Positions 33,868 through 43,968 of a stretch of DNA of 64,000 nucleotides are shown one piece after another. Within the stretch, counting starts at the first letter, position 1. Each line of letters opens with the position of its first letter. This DNA comes from Acinetobacter boissieri (GTDB lineage Bacteria > Pseudomonadota > Gammaproteobacteria > Pseudomonadales > Moraxellaceae), in assembly GCF_900096955.1 (NCBI RefSeq), contig NZ_FMYL01000005.1, positions 124,001-188,000 of the forward strand, written 5' to 3'. The notes under the pieces were generated by a model, which worked only from the letters and a program-made list of their open reading frames with translations, was not told the origin of the DNA and did no database searches. Position numbers and translations under genes: made by a program.

Positions 33868-34350
33868 ATGAAGCAAATCCATGTTTTTACTTTACACGTT
33901 GAAGATGCAGAAAAAACATTTCAACCTTTAAAAAACAAAGAGATTTATCATTTTATTTCAGATATTCAATACAGCCATATAAATGAGTTAAAAAAACGAT
34001 ATCAGTGTTTAGTCGGTGGTTCATTAAATAATAATGAGAGATGGTTGAATTGGATCGTTTATCAAGACGACAAGAAAACTGTGCCAGTAGGCACAATACA
34101 AGCCACTATTTTAAAAGATGAACAAAAAGCATATGTTGGCTATGTTATGTTTAAAGAGTTTTGGAATCAAGGTTATGGGACAGCTGCATTAAATTGGTTA
34201 ATTCAGTTTCTGATTGAAAATATAAATATAAAAAGTTTAGAAGCATCTGTTGATATGTGTAATATGTATTCTATTCGATTACTCGAAAAATTCTTATTTG
34301 AACGAGTTGGTACAGATGGCGGTGATTTTATTTATAGAAGAGATTTATAA
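33868..34350 (+). CDS. GNAT-family acetyltransferase (RimJ/RimL-like)
   Basis: A 160-residue single-domain GNAT. VPVGTIQATIL is followed by AYVGYVMFKEFWNQGYGTAALNWL, in which NQGYGTAA is the acetyl-CoA loop. The C-terminal segment SLEASVDMCNMYSIRLLEKFLFERVG matches the RimJ/RimL-like branch, which acetylates protein N-termini, amino acids or antibiotics. The substrate cannot be told. It stands alone between the YpfJ hairpin and the M13 peptidase gene. Confidence 0.85.
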   Translation: MKQIHVFTLHVEDAEKTFQPLKNKEIYHFISDIQYSHINELKKRYQCLVGGSLNNNERWLNWIVYQDDKKTVPVGTIQATILKDEQKAYVGYVMFKEFWNQGYGTAALNWLIQFLIENINIKSLEASVDMCNMYSIRLLEKFLFERVGTDGGDFIYRRDL

Positions 34351-34442
34351 TATATATATTGGTATATTTTTTGCTTTCTTTGTAAATTAGTGAGCTTTAT
34401 TTTTTGATAGTAAAGCTTAAAATTACAATAGAGGGTTTTTCA

Positions 34443-36470
34443 TTGAAATTTAAATGTATAAAAACAGCACTATTAAGTGCCATGCTTTTAACAAGTTTAA
34501 CCGTGTATGCTGAAGGAAGTAAGTCGGGAATTGAATCTCAGTATTTTGACAATAGTACCAAGCCTACAGACGACTTTTACCAGCACACTAATGGTGTGTG
34601 GTTAAAAAACAATAGTATTCCCGATGATAAATCTATATGGGGAACATTCACAATTTTACGTGAACAATCTATAAGTCAAATACATGATATTGTGAATAGT
34701 GTATTGAGTAAAAGTTTTTCTCAGGGTACAGATGAACAAAAAGTTGCAGACTTATATTCTAGTTTTATGAATGAAAATGAAATTAACAAATTAGGTTATC
34801 AGCCCATACAGGCAGAAATTGCAAAAGTTAATTCTTTAGAAACAAAAAAAGATATTGCGAGTTTAGTTGCAAATTTTTCAAAAATCGGGGTAACCACACC
34901 TTTTGATATTGGGGTTACGCAAGATATGAAGAACTCGACGAAGATCATTGTTGAGTTGTATCAAAGTGGCTTAGGGTTACCTGATCGTGACTATTATTTA
35001 AAAGATGATAAAAAGTTTAAAGAAATAAGACAAAGCTATTTAAATTATATTGAAAAAACATTGCGTTTGGTTGGTGATACTGATGCAAAAAACAGCGCAA
35101 AAAATGTCTTACGTTTAGAAACTCAACTTGCACAAGCTCAGTGGACGAATGTACAAAATAGAGACACACCAAAAACATATAATATTTATAAAACTAAAGA
35201 CTTAGCTACACTGAGCTCGCAGATTGATTGGAAACAATATTTAGATGTAGAAGGCTTGACTGGAAAAATTGACACCATTCAGGTTGCACAGCCTAGCTTT
35301 GTTAAAGCATTAGATCCAATTGTTCGTAATAATTCTCTGGCTGTATGGCAATCATATTTTAAATTTCATTTAGTCAATAATTTTTCACCGTTATTGAGCC
35401 AAGAATTTGTTGATAATCAATTTAATTTTTACAGTACTCAGTTAAGAGAGATCAAGCAACAAAAGCCTCGTTGGAAGCGAGGTGTTGACGTTGTTCAAGA
35501 ATCTTTAGGTGAAAGCTTAGGAAAAATTTATGTTGAAAAAAACTTTTCACCTGAACAGAAACAGCGTATGGAGGATTTAGTACATAATCTTTTAAAAGCG
35601 TATGAACAAAGCATTAATAAGTTAGATTGGATGAGTACGGAAACTAAAATAAAAGCAAAAGAAAAGCTCTCAAAAATTTCGGTAAAAATTGGTTATCCAA
35701 ATAAATGGCGTGACTATTCTGGTTTAAATATTGTGAGTGGTGATTTAGTTGGTAATGTCATACGCTCTCGTGAGTTTGAGCATCAGTATGCATTAAGTAA
35801 ACTTGGCAAACCAGTCGATCGTGACGAGTGGGGGATGTTACCACAAACAGTAAATGCTTATTACAACGCAACGCTAAATGAAATTGTATTCCCTGCAGCA
35901 ATACTACAACCACCATTTTTTGATATGGAAGCAGATGATGCAGTCAATTATGGTGCAATTGGCGCGATTATTGGGCATGAGATTAGTCACGGCTTTGATG
36001 ATCAAGGAAGTCAATTTGATGCGATGGGGAATATGAAAAACTGGTGGACGCCTGAGGATCAAAAAAAGTTTAAAGAAAAAACAAAAGCATTAATTGCACA
36101 ATACAACAATTATGAGGTATTACCTGGTTATCACGTGAATGGTGAGTTAACTTTAGGTGAGAATATTGCAGATAACTCTGGACTGTCAATTGCTTATAAA
36201 GCATATGAGCTCTCGCTAAATGGTAAGCCTTCTCCTGTCATTGACCATTTAACCGGTGAACAGCGTTTTTATATTGGTTGGGCACAAGCTTGGCGTGAAA
36301 AAATAAGAGATGGGCAACAACTTGAGTACCTGAAATCTGATCCACATTCTCCAAATAAAGTACGAGGAAATGTAACTTTACTTAATCAAACCCCGTTTTA
36401 TGATGCATTTGGTGTAAAAAAAGGCGATCAAATGTATCTTGCGCCAGAGAAGCGAGTATCTATTTGGTAG
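34443..36470 (+). CDS. pepO: M13 (neprilysin-like) zinc endopeptidase
   Basis: A 675-residue secreted or periplasmic metalloendopeptidase of the PepO/neprilysin family, cleaving oligopeptides. A Sec signal peptide (LKFKCIKTALLSAMLLTSLTVYAEG) is at the N-terminus. The M13 N-terminal domain begins FDNSTKPTDDFYQHTNGVWLKN. The catalytic domain has VNAYYNATLNEIVFPAAILQPPFF, the zinc motif HEISH at 512-516, and Glu573 in GENIADNSG. The C-terminal W is typical. The start is probably TTG at 34443, because AGAGGG precedes it and it gives a clean signal peptide. The frame continues upstream to another TTG at 34404. Monocistronic. Confidence 0.92.
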   Translation: MKFKCIKTALLSAMLLTSLTVYAEGSKSGIESQYFDNSTKPTDDFYQHTNGVWLKNNSIPDDKSIWGTFTILREQSISQIHDIVNSVLSKSFSQGTDEQKVADLYSSFMNENEINKLGYQPIQAEIAKVNSLETKKDIASLVANFSKIGVTTPFDIGVTQDMKNSTKIIVELYQSGLGLPDRDYYLKDDKKFKEIRQSYLNYIEKTLRLVGDTDAKNSAKNVLRLETQLAQAQWTNVQNRDTPKTYNIYKTKDLATLSSQIDWKQYLDVEGLTGKIDTIQVAQPSFVKALDPIVRNNSLAVWQSYFKFHLVNNFSPLLSQEFVDNQFNFYSTQLREIKQQKPRWKRGVDVVQESLGESLGKIYVEKNFSPEQKQRMEDLVHNLLKAYEQSINKLDWMSTETKIKAKEKLSKISVKIGYPNKWRDYSGLNIVSGDLVGNVIRSREFEHQYALSKLGKPVDRDEWGMLPQTVNAYYNATLNEIVFPAAILQPPFFDMEADDAVNYGAIGAIIGHEISHGFDDQGSQFDAMGNMKNWWTPEDQKKFKEKTKALIAQYNNYEVLPGYHVNGELTLGENIADNSGLSIAYKAYELSLNGKPSPVIDHLTGEQRFYIGWAQAWREKIRDGQQLEYLKSDPHSPNKVRGNVTLLNQTPFYDAFGVKKGDQMYLAPEKRVSIW

Positions 36471-36705
36471 TTTCTGTGACGTAATCAATCAAGATAACTC
36501 CTTTAATTGATTAGGGGAGTTATCTTAGATAACTTAAATAATATTTTAAAATAAAAGTTTTGCATTTATTTTATCTATTTAAATCGTTAATATTTTTTCT
36601 AGTTTATAGTAAAAATCACTTAATTTAATATAAAAAAGTTGCTTATTGATGTGTATTATCACTGGATAAGGGGGAGGTTATTACGTAGTCAAATTGGGAG
36701 AGGGT

Positions 36706-37584
36706 ATGCAGTATTTGATATATAATCGTAGAGAAAAACTTGACCATCAATTTGAATCACGTCTTGTGATTTATCTGCATTTTAATCAGCTTGAGCATTT
36801 AAACCATCAAGATAGCTCGTTTGTTATTGCAACGCATGTAGAACATATTGTTGGCATAGGTGTGATCTATACCAACGATTTTCACCCGAGTAATCATTAT
36901 TTTTATATTCATGTATTCGATTCATTTCAGCGTAAAGGTATTGGTTCAAAAATATTAAAAATTTTAGAGAGTATGCAAGGTATTACTACATTACAGTGCT
37001 TAATTAATTCTAAAAATACTATAGCAAATCGTTTTTTACTGAATCATCATTTTTATTTGGCGAGAAAGACATCTGATTTCGAACTTAATACATTACCTAA
37101 AAAAACAATGTTATATACAACGAAAAGCGTAAATAAATTAAGTCATTGTGAATTAAAAAAAATTAAAAGAATATTTTATTTCAATTATTTAGACCATCAT
37201 GAAAGTGTTAATCCGCTAAACCCAAAATTGGATCAAAACACTTTTTTTGAGTCTATTGAAAAAACGTTAGACTTAGATAAATCAGAAGTACTTGTTCGTA
37301 CTCAGCCAAATATGAATGACTCGGGATCACAAGCTGTAATAGCATATATTTTTTTTGGAGATTCAGTTGAACAATCACTTGAAGTTGCATATGTAGGGGG
37401 GGAGTTTCAAGCAGAAGTGAATGAGTATTGTCATTTTTTTTGTAGTGTAATGAATATATATTTGAATAAAAATAATACATTATATTTTGAGTCAGATAAT
37501 ACAGATTTTTATATGAATAACTTAGTAAAGTATTTAAATATAAAACCATGCCAGCAATATAATACCTATATTAAAAAAGTATAG
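36706..37584 (+). CDS. Tandem GNAT-like acetyltransferase
   Basis: A 292-residue protein. The N-terminal domain (to about residue 130) is a recognisable GNAT with HYFYIHVFDSFQRKGIGSKILKILE, where QRKGIGS is the acetyl-CoA loop, and NSKNTIANRFLLNHHFYLARK. The C-terminal half has a similar strand/helix order ending FESDNTDFYMNNLVKYLNIKP but lacks a clear acetyl-CoA loop, suggesting a degenerate second GNAT fold. Codons are very AT-rich even for this window. The ATG at 36706 is preceded by GGGAGAGGG; a TTG at 36694 is in frame. The substrate is unknown. Confidence 0.72.
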   Translation: MQYLIYNRREKLDHQFESRLVIYLHFNQLEHLNHQDSSFVIATHVEHIVGIGVIYTNDFHPSNHYFYIHVFDSFQRKGIGSKILKILESMQGITTLQCLINSKNTIANRFLLNHHFYLARKTSDFELNTLPKKTMLYTTKSVNKLSHCELKKIKRIFYFNYLDHHESVNPLNPKLDQNTFFESIEKTLDLDKSEVLVRTQPNMNDSGSQAVIAYIFFGDSVEQSLEVAYVGGEFQAEVNEYCHFFCSVMNIYLNKNNTLYFESDNTDFYMNNLVKYLNIKPCQQYNTYIKKV

Positions 37585-37670
37585 ATTTTGAATTTAAAAT
37601 TTTAATGAGCAATATTAGATGTGATTGATTGGCATATCAGCATGGATGACTATTTTATAGGAATACAAAA

Positions 37671-37907
37671 ATGTTAGAGCTACGCCCAAGTTGTGAGTGT
37701 TGTAATATGGATTTACCACCTGAATCAAGTAAAGCATTTATTTGCAGTTTTGAGTGTACATTTTGCAAAAATTGCGCAGAATCAAAATTAAATAATACTT
37801 GCCCTAACTGTGGAGGTGAGCTAGTAAAGAGACCCCGCCGAGCCAAAGAAAAGCTAATCAATTACCCAGCATCAGAGCATAGGGTATATAAATTAAAAGG
37901 CTGCTAA
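37671..37907 (+). CDS. DUF1272 zinc-ribbon-like small protein
   Basis: A 78-residue soluble protein with eight cysteines: CECC near residues 8-11, then FECTFCKNC and CPNCGGELVKRP. The pattern MLELRPSCECCNMDLPPES is the DUF1272 hallmark. The cysteines probably bind one or two zinc ions in a RING- or ribbon-like fold. Function is unknown. GGAATACAAA precedes the ATG. It is convergent with gcd through a shared terminator. Confidence 0.88.
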   Translation: MLELRPSCECCNMDLPPESSKAFICSFECTFCKNCAESKLNNTCPNCGGELVKRPRRAKEKLINYPASEHRVYKLKGC

Positions 37908-37975
37908 TACTTGTGTGGGTGTAGTGTAATAATATTTGGGTAAGTATGACTGAAGTGATTTATGGTGACAGAAAT

Positions 37976-38006
37976 AAAAAAGACCAGCAATGTGCTGGTC
38001 TTTTTT
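37976..38006. terminator. Bidirectional terminator DUF1272 / gcd
   Basis: AAAAAAGACCAGCA and TGCTGGTCTTTTTT form a perfect stem with a 3-base loop, with A- and T-runs on either side. It serves both the plus-strand DUF1272 gene and minus-strand gcd. Confidence 0.88.
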
Positions 38007-38020
38007 ATTCTTAGGAATGT

Positions 38021-40426
38021 TTACTTCATGTTTTTAGGAAGTTTGTATGCCACAAGTGCATCACTTACTCCAGTACCCATAAAGTGGTGACCGCCCGCCA
38101 TAATGACAAGATATTGCTCGCCATTAATAGAGTAGGTCATAGGTGTTGCTTGACCGCCAGCAGGTAATGTATCACTCCAAAGCTCTTTACCTGTTTTAAG
38201 ATCTATCGCACGGATTTTATTGTCTGTAGTTGCAGCAACAAAGATTACACCACCTGCGGTAATAATTGGGCCACCATTGTTTGGTGTACCAATGTTAATT
38301 GGTAGGTGTGTTGGCATATTAAACGGCCCATTACGCTCAGCACTACCGAGTGGTCGTTGCCATAAGACCTTTTTACTATGCAAATCAATTGCACTCATCA
38401 TACCGTATGGTGGTTCGCTACATACCATCCCTGTTGGACTAAGGAATGCACTAATTTCAACCCCATAAGGCGTATCAGACATTGGGCGTCCTATACCACC
38501 AACAGGTTTATAATTTTTAGCATCCATAGATTCCAAGCCATCTTTATTGGCTTGAGCACGAGTAATCAATTGTCCGTACATAGGTACATTGTTCCAGTTG
38601 GCAATAATCACACCACGATTGGCATCGTAAGCATAACTACCCCAGTCACTACCACCATTATTACCTGGATACATAATCCAATGTTTATCTAAACTTGGAG
38701 GGGTATCTATACCTTGATAATTTGCTTTACGATATTTGATACGGCACAGCATTTGATCAATTGGTGAAATACCCCACATTTTGGTTTCATTTAAGTCAGG
38801 GAAACCAAGTCGTGGCATATCTACAGAAAATGGTTGTGTTGGCGAACGTGGATCATCTGCAACCCCACCAGTTGTGGGTACAGATTTTTCTTCAACTTTA
38901 CTTAAAGGTTGGCCTGTTGCACGATTTAGAATAAAGGTTTGACCTAATTTGGTCGGCACCAACATGGCAGGTACGGGCTGACCTTTACTGTCAGGATAGT
39001 CAATTAGCGTTGGCTGTGAACCTAAATCTTGGTCCCATACATCTTTATGTACAGTTTGGAATTTCCAACGTACATTACCTGTATCTGGGTCTAAAGCAAC
39101 GATAGCATCATTTACAGCTTCTTCTTCAGGGCTACGCATCGCACTGTAGTGATCTGCTGCTGCATTGCCCATTGGTACATACACAAGTCCGAGTTTTTCA
39201 TCACTGACCATTGGTGCCCAAGAGTTCGGTGTACCACGGCTATATTCTTGTCCGTCTTTTGGTTCGCTATGGTCATTTGGACGCTTCATGTCCCACGCCC
39301 ATTTAAATTGGCCTGTCTCTGCGTCATAACCACGAATCACACCCGATGGTGCCCAGCGGCGTTGGTTATCTCGAACTTCATGGTTTACAATAATTGTATT
39401 TTTTACAATCGTAACAGGTGATGTAACAGAGACAAAACCAGGCACTGTATAGCCTAAGCCTTTGTTTAAATTGGTTGTGCCATGATCACCAAAGTTTTCA
39501 CAAGGTTTACCTGTTTCAGTGTCTAGTGCAATCAAACGCATGTCTAATGTACCTAGTACAATACGAGTATGGCAGGCTTGACTGGTCGGAATGGTTTTTG
39601 ACTCATAATACGTTAAGCCACGACATGCCGCTGTATATGGGATACTACTATAGGCAACATTTGACTTAAATTTCCAAACTTCTTTACCTGTAGCAGGGTC
39701 AATACGGCTTACATTATTTGTGGCACTACAGACATATAATCCATTACCCACTTTAATTGGCGTATGTTCGGCTGCCCAAAGATCTTTTTTGCCTGCAGGG
39801 GGCAAATCACCTGTGTTATACACCCATGCACGTTGTAAATCTTTTGCGTTATCTGCGTTAATTTGTTGTAGCGGGGAATAGCGAGTTGCATTGGCATCAC
39901 GTCCATAGTACTTCCAATCGGAATCTGCTTGGGTCGGATCATTCGTATTGGCATTGGTTAATGCTTGAGTTGGAATAGCTTCATCGGAGTTATATACATT
40001 ATGTGGTAAAAATGCACCGACCAATGCCACTGCAAAACAGACAGCGATAATAGATGTAAGCGTGTAAGCAATCTTCTTACGAACACCTTGGCCAATATAA
40101 GGGAGTAATAAAGTAAGAAAAAAGGCTAACACCGCAAATAACGCTAAGCGAGGAACCCATCCCCAAAAGCGTGACCCTGTTTCATAGATAGTCCACGCGA
40201 TGGTTGCAATAAAAAATAACCCAAAAATATGGGCGCCAATTAGTTTGTCCTTAAATAGCATTAGTCCTGAAACTATTAATGCAAGCCCTGTAGGGGCATA
40301 GTACCAAGAGCCACCACTTGTACCTAAGATTACGCCACCGACAAGTAGCGGTAATCCAATGAGTATCACAATTACAGCAAAAATTTTAGTCAGCACAACG
40401 TGTGCTCGTGTCTTTGGTATATCCAT
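38021..40426 (-). CDS. gcd: Membrane-bound PQQ-dependent glucose dehydrogenase
   Basis: Quinoprotein oxidising glucose and other aldoses to lactones in the periplasm and passing electrons to ubiquinone. Five membrane helices occupy about residues 1-140. The PQQ beta-propeller begins at DSDWKYYGRDANATRYSPLQQINADN (about residue 167) and contains the repeated tryptophan-docking type segments (for example GNVRWKFQTVHKDVWDQDLGSQPTL and NVPMYGQLITR). 801 residues is the length I recall for the Acinetobacter enzyme. The cofactor must come from pqq genes elsewhere. Divergent space to copZ is about 260 bases. Confidence 0.97.
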   Translation of the reverse strand: MDIPKTRAHVVLTKIFAVIVILIGLPLLVGGVILGTSGGSWYYAPTGLALIVSGLMLFKDKLIGAHIFGLFFIATIAWTIYETGSRFWGWVPRLALFAVLAFFLTLLLPYIGQGVRKKIAYTLTSIIAVCFAVALVGAFLPHNVYNSDEAIPTQALTNANTNDPTQADSDWKYYGRDANATRYSPLQQINADNAKDLQRAWVYNTGDLPPAGKKDLWAAEHTPIKVGNGLYVCSATNNVSRIDPATGKEVWKFKSNVAYSSIPYTAACRGLTYYESKTIPTSQACHTRIVLGTLDMRLIALDTETGKPCENFGDHGTTNLNKGLGYTVPGFVSVTSPVTIVKNTIIVNHEVRDNQRRWAPSGVIRGYDAETGQFKWAWDMKRPNDHSEPKDGQEYSRGTPNSWAPMVSDEKLGLVYVPMGNAAADHYSAMRSPEEEAVNDAIVALDPDTGNVRWKFQTVHKDVWDQDLGSQPTLIDYPDSKGQPVPAMLVPTKLGQTFILNRATGQPLSKVEEKSVPTTGGVADDPRSPTQPFSVDMPRLGFPDLNETKMWGISPIDQMLCRIKYRKANYQGIDTPPSLDKHWIMYPGNNGGSDWGSYAYDANRGVIIANWNNVPMYGQLITRAQANKDGLESMDAKNYKPVGGIGRPMSDTPYGVEISAFLSPTGMVCSEPPYGMMSAIDLHSKKVLWQRPLGSAERNGPFNMPTHLPINIGTPNNGGPIITAGGVIFVAATTDNKIRAIDLKTGKELWSDTLPAGGQATPMTYSINGEQYLVIMAGGHHFMGTGVSDALVAYKLPKNMK

Positions 40427-40628
40427 TTAACCCTCCAAAAGACATATTTATTGTATTTACATTTTTTCAAAATATGATCCATCACAGATTTGAGTTATTC
40501 ATATTTTAATCATCGTAGTACTTGAAAGGTTCATCATTGAAATATAAGTATTATGTTTACAAATGATGCCTTAGCTATATTTTAATGAAGTGAAAATTTT
40601 ATCTTGATGTGAAATTGTTAAGTTGTTG

Positions 40629-40673
40629 TCACAGTATATCGGTGTTATGTAAACTCTAGCCGTTATACTGTGA
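40629..40673. repeat. 10-bp inverted repeat between gcd and copZ
   Basis: TCACAGTATA (40629-40638) and TATACTGTGA (40664-40673) are perfect inverted repeats 25 bases apart, just past the copZ stop. There is no T-tract. It may be a gcd operator or a copZ 3-prime structure. Confidence 0.35.
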
Positions 40674-40687
40674 TGCAGTAGTTGTTT

Positions 40688-40882
40688 TTAAACGAGGGTT
40701 GCTGGAAAGTCATCTGCTTTAAGTGCTTGTTGAATATGATTGGCTTCTAGTATTGATGTGACTTCAATTGTTTTATTGCTTAAATCTGCACTGACCGTTG
40801 CTTGTGGGTCTAAATCTTGAATTGTTGCTGTTACGCCACGCACGCACCCGCCACAAGTCATATTTGGAATACTAAATTTCAT
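40688..40882 (-). CDS. copZ: Copper chaperone, heavy-metal-associated domain
   Basis: A 64-residue HMA-fold protein that binds Cu(I) through the two cysteines of NMTCGGCVRG (Cys10 and Cys13 region) and hands it to the CopA ATPase. The ferredoxin-like alternation ends DDFPATLV. It is transcribed divergently from copA-cueR from a CueR-type promoter. Confidence 0.93.
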   Translation of the reverse strand: MKFSIPNMTCGGCVRGVTATIQDLDPQATVSADLSNKTIEVTSILEANHIQQALKADDFPATLV

Positions 40883-40916
40883 GGGTTACTCCGATTAGTT
40901 CTGATTTTAAAATATC

Positions 40917-40983
40917 ATTGTAAACCTTGACCCAATGGCAAAGTCAAGCCTATTGACCTTGCCATTGGGTCAAGGTTTAATCT
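40917..40983. promoter_or_regulatory. Back-to-back CueR-type promoters (copZ and copA)
   Basis: Plus strand: -35 TTGACC 40953-40958, 19-bp spacer, -10 TAATCT 40978-40983. Minus strand: -35 TTGACT 40947-40942, 19-bp spacer, -10 TACAAT 40922-40917. Each spacer contains the ACCTTG...CAAGGT-type dyad bound by CueR. The 19-bp spacing is the MerR-family hallmark, where activator-induced DNA distortion realigns the promoter. The two units are a 23-bp inverted repeat (40925-40947 and 40953-40975) with one mismatch and a 5-base centre. Confidence 0.9.
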
Positions 40984-41012
40984 AAGAAAAACACAATTGT
41001 TAAAGGCCAGTC

Positions 41013-43478
41013 ATGAATACGACAAAAACAACGCATATAGAACTTCGTATTATAGGTATGAGCTGTGCTTCATGTGTGGGACGTGTGGAAAAAGCCTTAA
41101 AAAAACAAGCAGTCAATGATGTCAGTGTGAATTTAGCGACAGAAAAAGCAGTCGTATGGGGAGAGCATTTAGACCGTCAACAATTGATTGCATGTATTCA
41201 AAAAGCAGGCTATGACGTTGAAGAGGAAGTACCACAAATACAAAATATTGTTTTAGATGTACAAGGGTTAAGTTGTGCTTCATGTGTTGGCCGAGCAGAA
41301 AAGGCATTGTTAAAAGTAGATGGCGTACAACATGCTGTAGTGAACTTAGCGACTAATCAAGCGCATATTTCTGCAAATCAATCTGTAGTAAGCCATACTT
41401 TAATAAAAGCTATTGAGCGCGCTGGTTATGGGGCAACTCTCGTTTCTAAAGATAAGCCACAAGAAAAACCAACCTTAGATAAATCACAGGTTTTATTACA
41501 TCAGCTTATACAAGCGACACTCCTTACAATCCCTGTGATGTTGCTGGCCATGTTTGGACATGTCTTTATGGCTTGGCAACATTGGTTAGATACGTATCTG
41601 GGGCAGTCTTTGAATTGGTGGTTACAATGTCTTTTTGTCAGCCTTATTTTATGTTTTCCTGCTCGCCAATTTTATAAAAAAGGCATACCTGCATTATTAC
41701 GTGGTGCGCCAGATATGAATGCATTGGTTGCTATAGGTACATTAGCAGCTTATCTTTATTCTTTGGTTGCAACAGCTTTACCACAGTGGTTACCAGCGCA
41801 AGCAGTACATGTGTATTTTGAAGCAGCAGCAATGATTGTCACTTTAATTTTATTGGGCCGTTATTTAGAGGCAAGAGCAAAAGGACAAACGACACAAGCT
41901 ATAGCGCAATTAATTGGGCTACAGCCCAAAGTTGCGCATGTAAAAGTAGGGACAGCGATTGAAGATATTGCTATTGAGGATTTGACTTTACACATGCAGG
42001 TGATGGTGTATGCAGGAGAAAAGATTCCTGTTGATGGCACCATCGTTGCAGGGCAAAGTTTGGTTGATGAATCGATGCTTACAGGTGAGCCTTTAGCGGT
42101 TAAGAAAGATCAAGGCGAGCATGTGAGTGCAGGTACGATTAATCAAACTGGGTTATTGGAAGTACAGCCCAAAGCATTGCATCAAAATACGTTGTTGGCA
42201 CAAATTATTCACCTTGTAGAACAGGCTCAAGCGAGTAAACTGCCTATACAAGCATGGGTCGATAAAATTACATTGTGGTTTGTACCTATTATTATGATTA
42301 TTGCGTTATTTACTGCAATAATTTGGTGGATATTTGGTCCAAGCCCATCTATATCTTATGCACTGGTCAGTGCAGTTGCTGTATTAATTGTTGCTTGCCC
42401 TTGTGCAATGGGCTTGGCTACACCTACGTCAATTATGGTGGCAACAGGTAAAGGTGCACAAATGGGAGTGTTATTTCGCCAAGGTGCGGCTTTGCAGCAA
42501 CTTAAAGAAGTCAAAGCAGTTGGGCTAGATAAAACAGGAACGCTTACGCAAGGTAGACCAACTTTAACAGATTTTATATGTACAGATAATCAGTACAAAA
42601 ACCAAGTGTTGCAGTATGTTGCTTCAGTAGAGCAATATGCAAGCCACCCACTTGCTGCGGCCATAGTAGATTATGCAAAACAACAACAAATTGTACTATT
42701 GAATGCCCAAAATGTAGAAACACTGACGGGGCTAGGCATACACGCTATCGTGCAAGATCAAAACATACAAATAGGTGCTGATCGTTTGATGGCTCAGTTA
42801 AATCTAGACACTTCTGTCTTTAAAACACATGCAGATCTATTGGCTCAGCAGGCTAAATCTCCGATTTATGTGGCAATAGATGGCGTGCTTGTGGCCATGC
42901 TGGCTGTTGCTGACCCGATAAAAGAAAGCAGTGCAATGGTCGTGCAACAATTACAACGCTTAGGTCTGAAAGTAATAATGATCACAGGTGATCAGAAAAA
43001 TACTGCGCAAGCCATTGCTAAAAAATTAGCGATTGATGATGTGATTGCAGGAGTGATGCCGGCAGGTAAAGTAGATGCAATAAAAGCTTTACAACAGAAA
43101 TATGGCAAAGTGGCTTATATTGGTGATGGTATTAATGATGCACCCGCTTTAGCCCATGCTGATGTTGGGCTAGCCATTGGTACAGGCACAGACATTGCCA
43201 TAGAGTCAGCAGATGTAGTACTCATGTCAGGCGATTTAAAAGCAGCAGTTGATGCGATTGCACTGAGTCAAGCGACAATACGTAATATTCAGCAAAACTT
43301 ATTTTGGGCATTTATTTATAACATTGCCCTTATTCCTGTTGCTGCTGGGGTTTTATATCCGAGCTATCAAATATTATTGTCACCCATGGTGGCGGCTGCA
43401 GCAATGGCCCTATCATCTGTTTTTGTATTAATGAACGCACTGCGTTTGAAACGTTTTCGGTCTCATTTAAATACTTGA
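41013..43478 (+). CDS. copA: Copper-exporting P1B-type ATPase
   Basis: Pumps Cu(I) out of the cytoplasm. Two N-terminal metal-binding domains carry [10 protein letters not shown] (near residue 15) and [10 protein letters not shown] (near residue 90). Eight membrane helices are apparent. The transport motif is Cys462-Pro-Cys464 in [13 protein letters not shown], the phosphorylated Asp506 is in DKTGTLTQG, and the ATP-binding HP motif lies in [10 protein letters not shown]. The hinge is [20 protein letters not shown]. 821 residues. The cueR ATG follows its stop by eight bases. Confidence 0.98.
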   Translation: MNTTKTTHIELRIIGMSCASCVGRVEKALKKQAVNDVSVNLATEKAVVWGEHLDRQQLIACIQKAGYDVEEEVPQIQNIVLDVQGLSCASCVGRAEKALLKVDGVQHAVVNLATNQAHISANQSVVSHTLIKAIERAGYGATLVSKDKPQEKPTLDKSQVLLHQLIQATLLTIPVMLLAMFGHVFMAWQHWLDTYLGQSLNWWLQCLFVSLILCFPARQFYKKGIPALLRGAPDMNALVAIGTLAAYLYSLVATALPQWLPAQAVHVYFEAAAMIVTLILLGRYLEARAKGQTTQAIAQLIGLQPKVAHVKVGTAIEDIAIEDLTLHMQVMVYAGEKIPVDGTIVAGQSLVDESMLTGEPLAVKKDQGEHVSAGTINQTGLLEVQPKALHQNTLLAQIIHLVEQAQASKLPIQAWVDKITLWFVPIIMIIALFTAIIWWIFGPSPSISYALVSAVAVLIVACPCAMGLATPTSIMVATGKGAQMGVLFRQGAALQQLKEVKAVGLDKTGTLTQGRPTLTDFICTDNQYKNQVLQYVASVEQYASHPLAAAIVDYAKQQQIVLLNAQNVETLTGLGIHAIVQDQNIQIGADRLMAQLNLDTSVFKTHADLLAQQAKSPIYVAIDGVLVAMLAVADPIKESSAMVVQQLQRLGLKVIMITGDQKNTAQAIAKKLAIDDVIAGVMPAGKVDAIKALQQKYGKVAYIGDGINDAPALAHADVGLAIGTGTDIAIESADVVLMSGDLKAAVDAIALSQATIRNIQQNLFWAFIYNIALIPVAAGVLYPSYQILLSPMVAAAAMALSSVFVLMNALRLKRFRSHLNT

Positions 43479-43486
43479 GGTAAGTG

Positions 43487-43894
43487 ATGAATATTGGTCA
43501 GGTATCAAAACGAATCGGGATTTCAAGTAAAATGATTCGTTACTATGAAAGCGTAGGTTTATTGCCTCAAGTCGAACGGAGCAGTGCAGGCTATCGTATG
43601 TATCGTGAAAAACATATTGAAACGCTACAATTTATTTTGCATGCCAAAACATTACATTTTTCTACAGAACAAATGAAGTACCTCTTGCAGTTATGGCAAA
43701 ACCAGACCAGACACAGTGCAGATGTTAAAGCCTTTGCACAAGCGCATATTATTAAACTCAATACACAAATACAGCAACTTGAAGGCATGGTGGCGTTATT
43801 AAAACAAGCAGTTGATGGTTGTGCTGGTAACACATCATCGGATTGCCCAATTTTAGATAAAATTGCGTTAGGTACAAGTCATACAAAGCTGTAA
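43487..43894 (+). CDS. cueR: MerR-family copper regulator CueR
   Basis: Copper-sensing activator. The N-terminal winged helix MNIGQVSKRIGISSKMIRYYESVGLLP (residues 1-27) binds the 19-bp-spacer promoters found upstream of copA and copZ. The metal-binding cysteines are at exactly positions 112 and 120 (CAGNTSSDC), as in E. coli CueR, which defines Cu(I)/Ag(I)/Au(I) selectivity within the family. 135 residues. The ATG at 43487 has GAGG upstream that lies inside the end of copA, so copA-cueR is one operon. Confidence 0.95.
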   Translation: MNIGQVSKRIGISSKMIRYYESVGLLPQVERSSAGYRMYREKHIETLQFILHAKTLHFSTEQMKYLLQLWQNQTRHSADVKAFAQAHIIKLNTQIQQLEGMVALLKQAVDGCAGNTSSDCPILDKIALGTSHTKL

Positions 43895-43968
43895 ATTTTT
43901 ATTGAATATACATGAAAAAACGGTGTGTTTGTATGAAAAGCGTTCACACCATCTGGTCAAACTATGTA

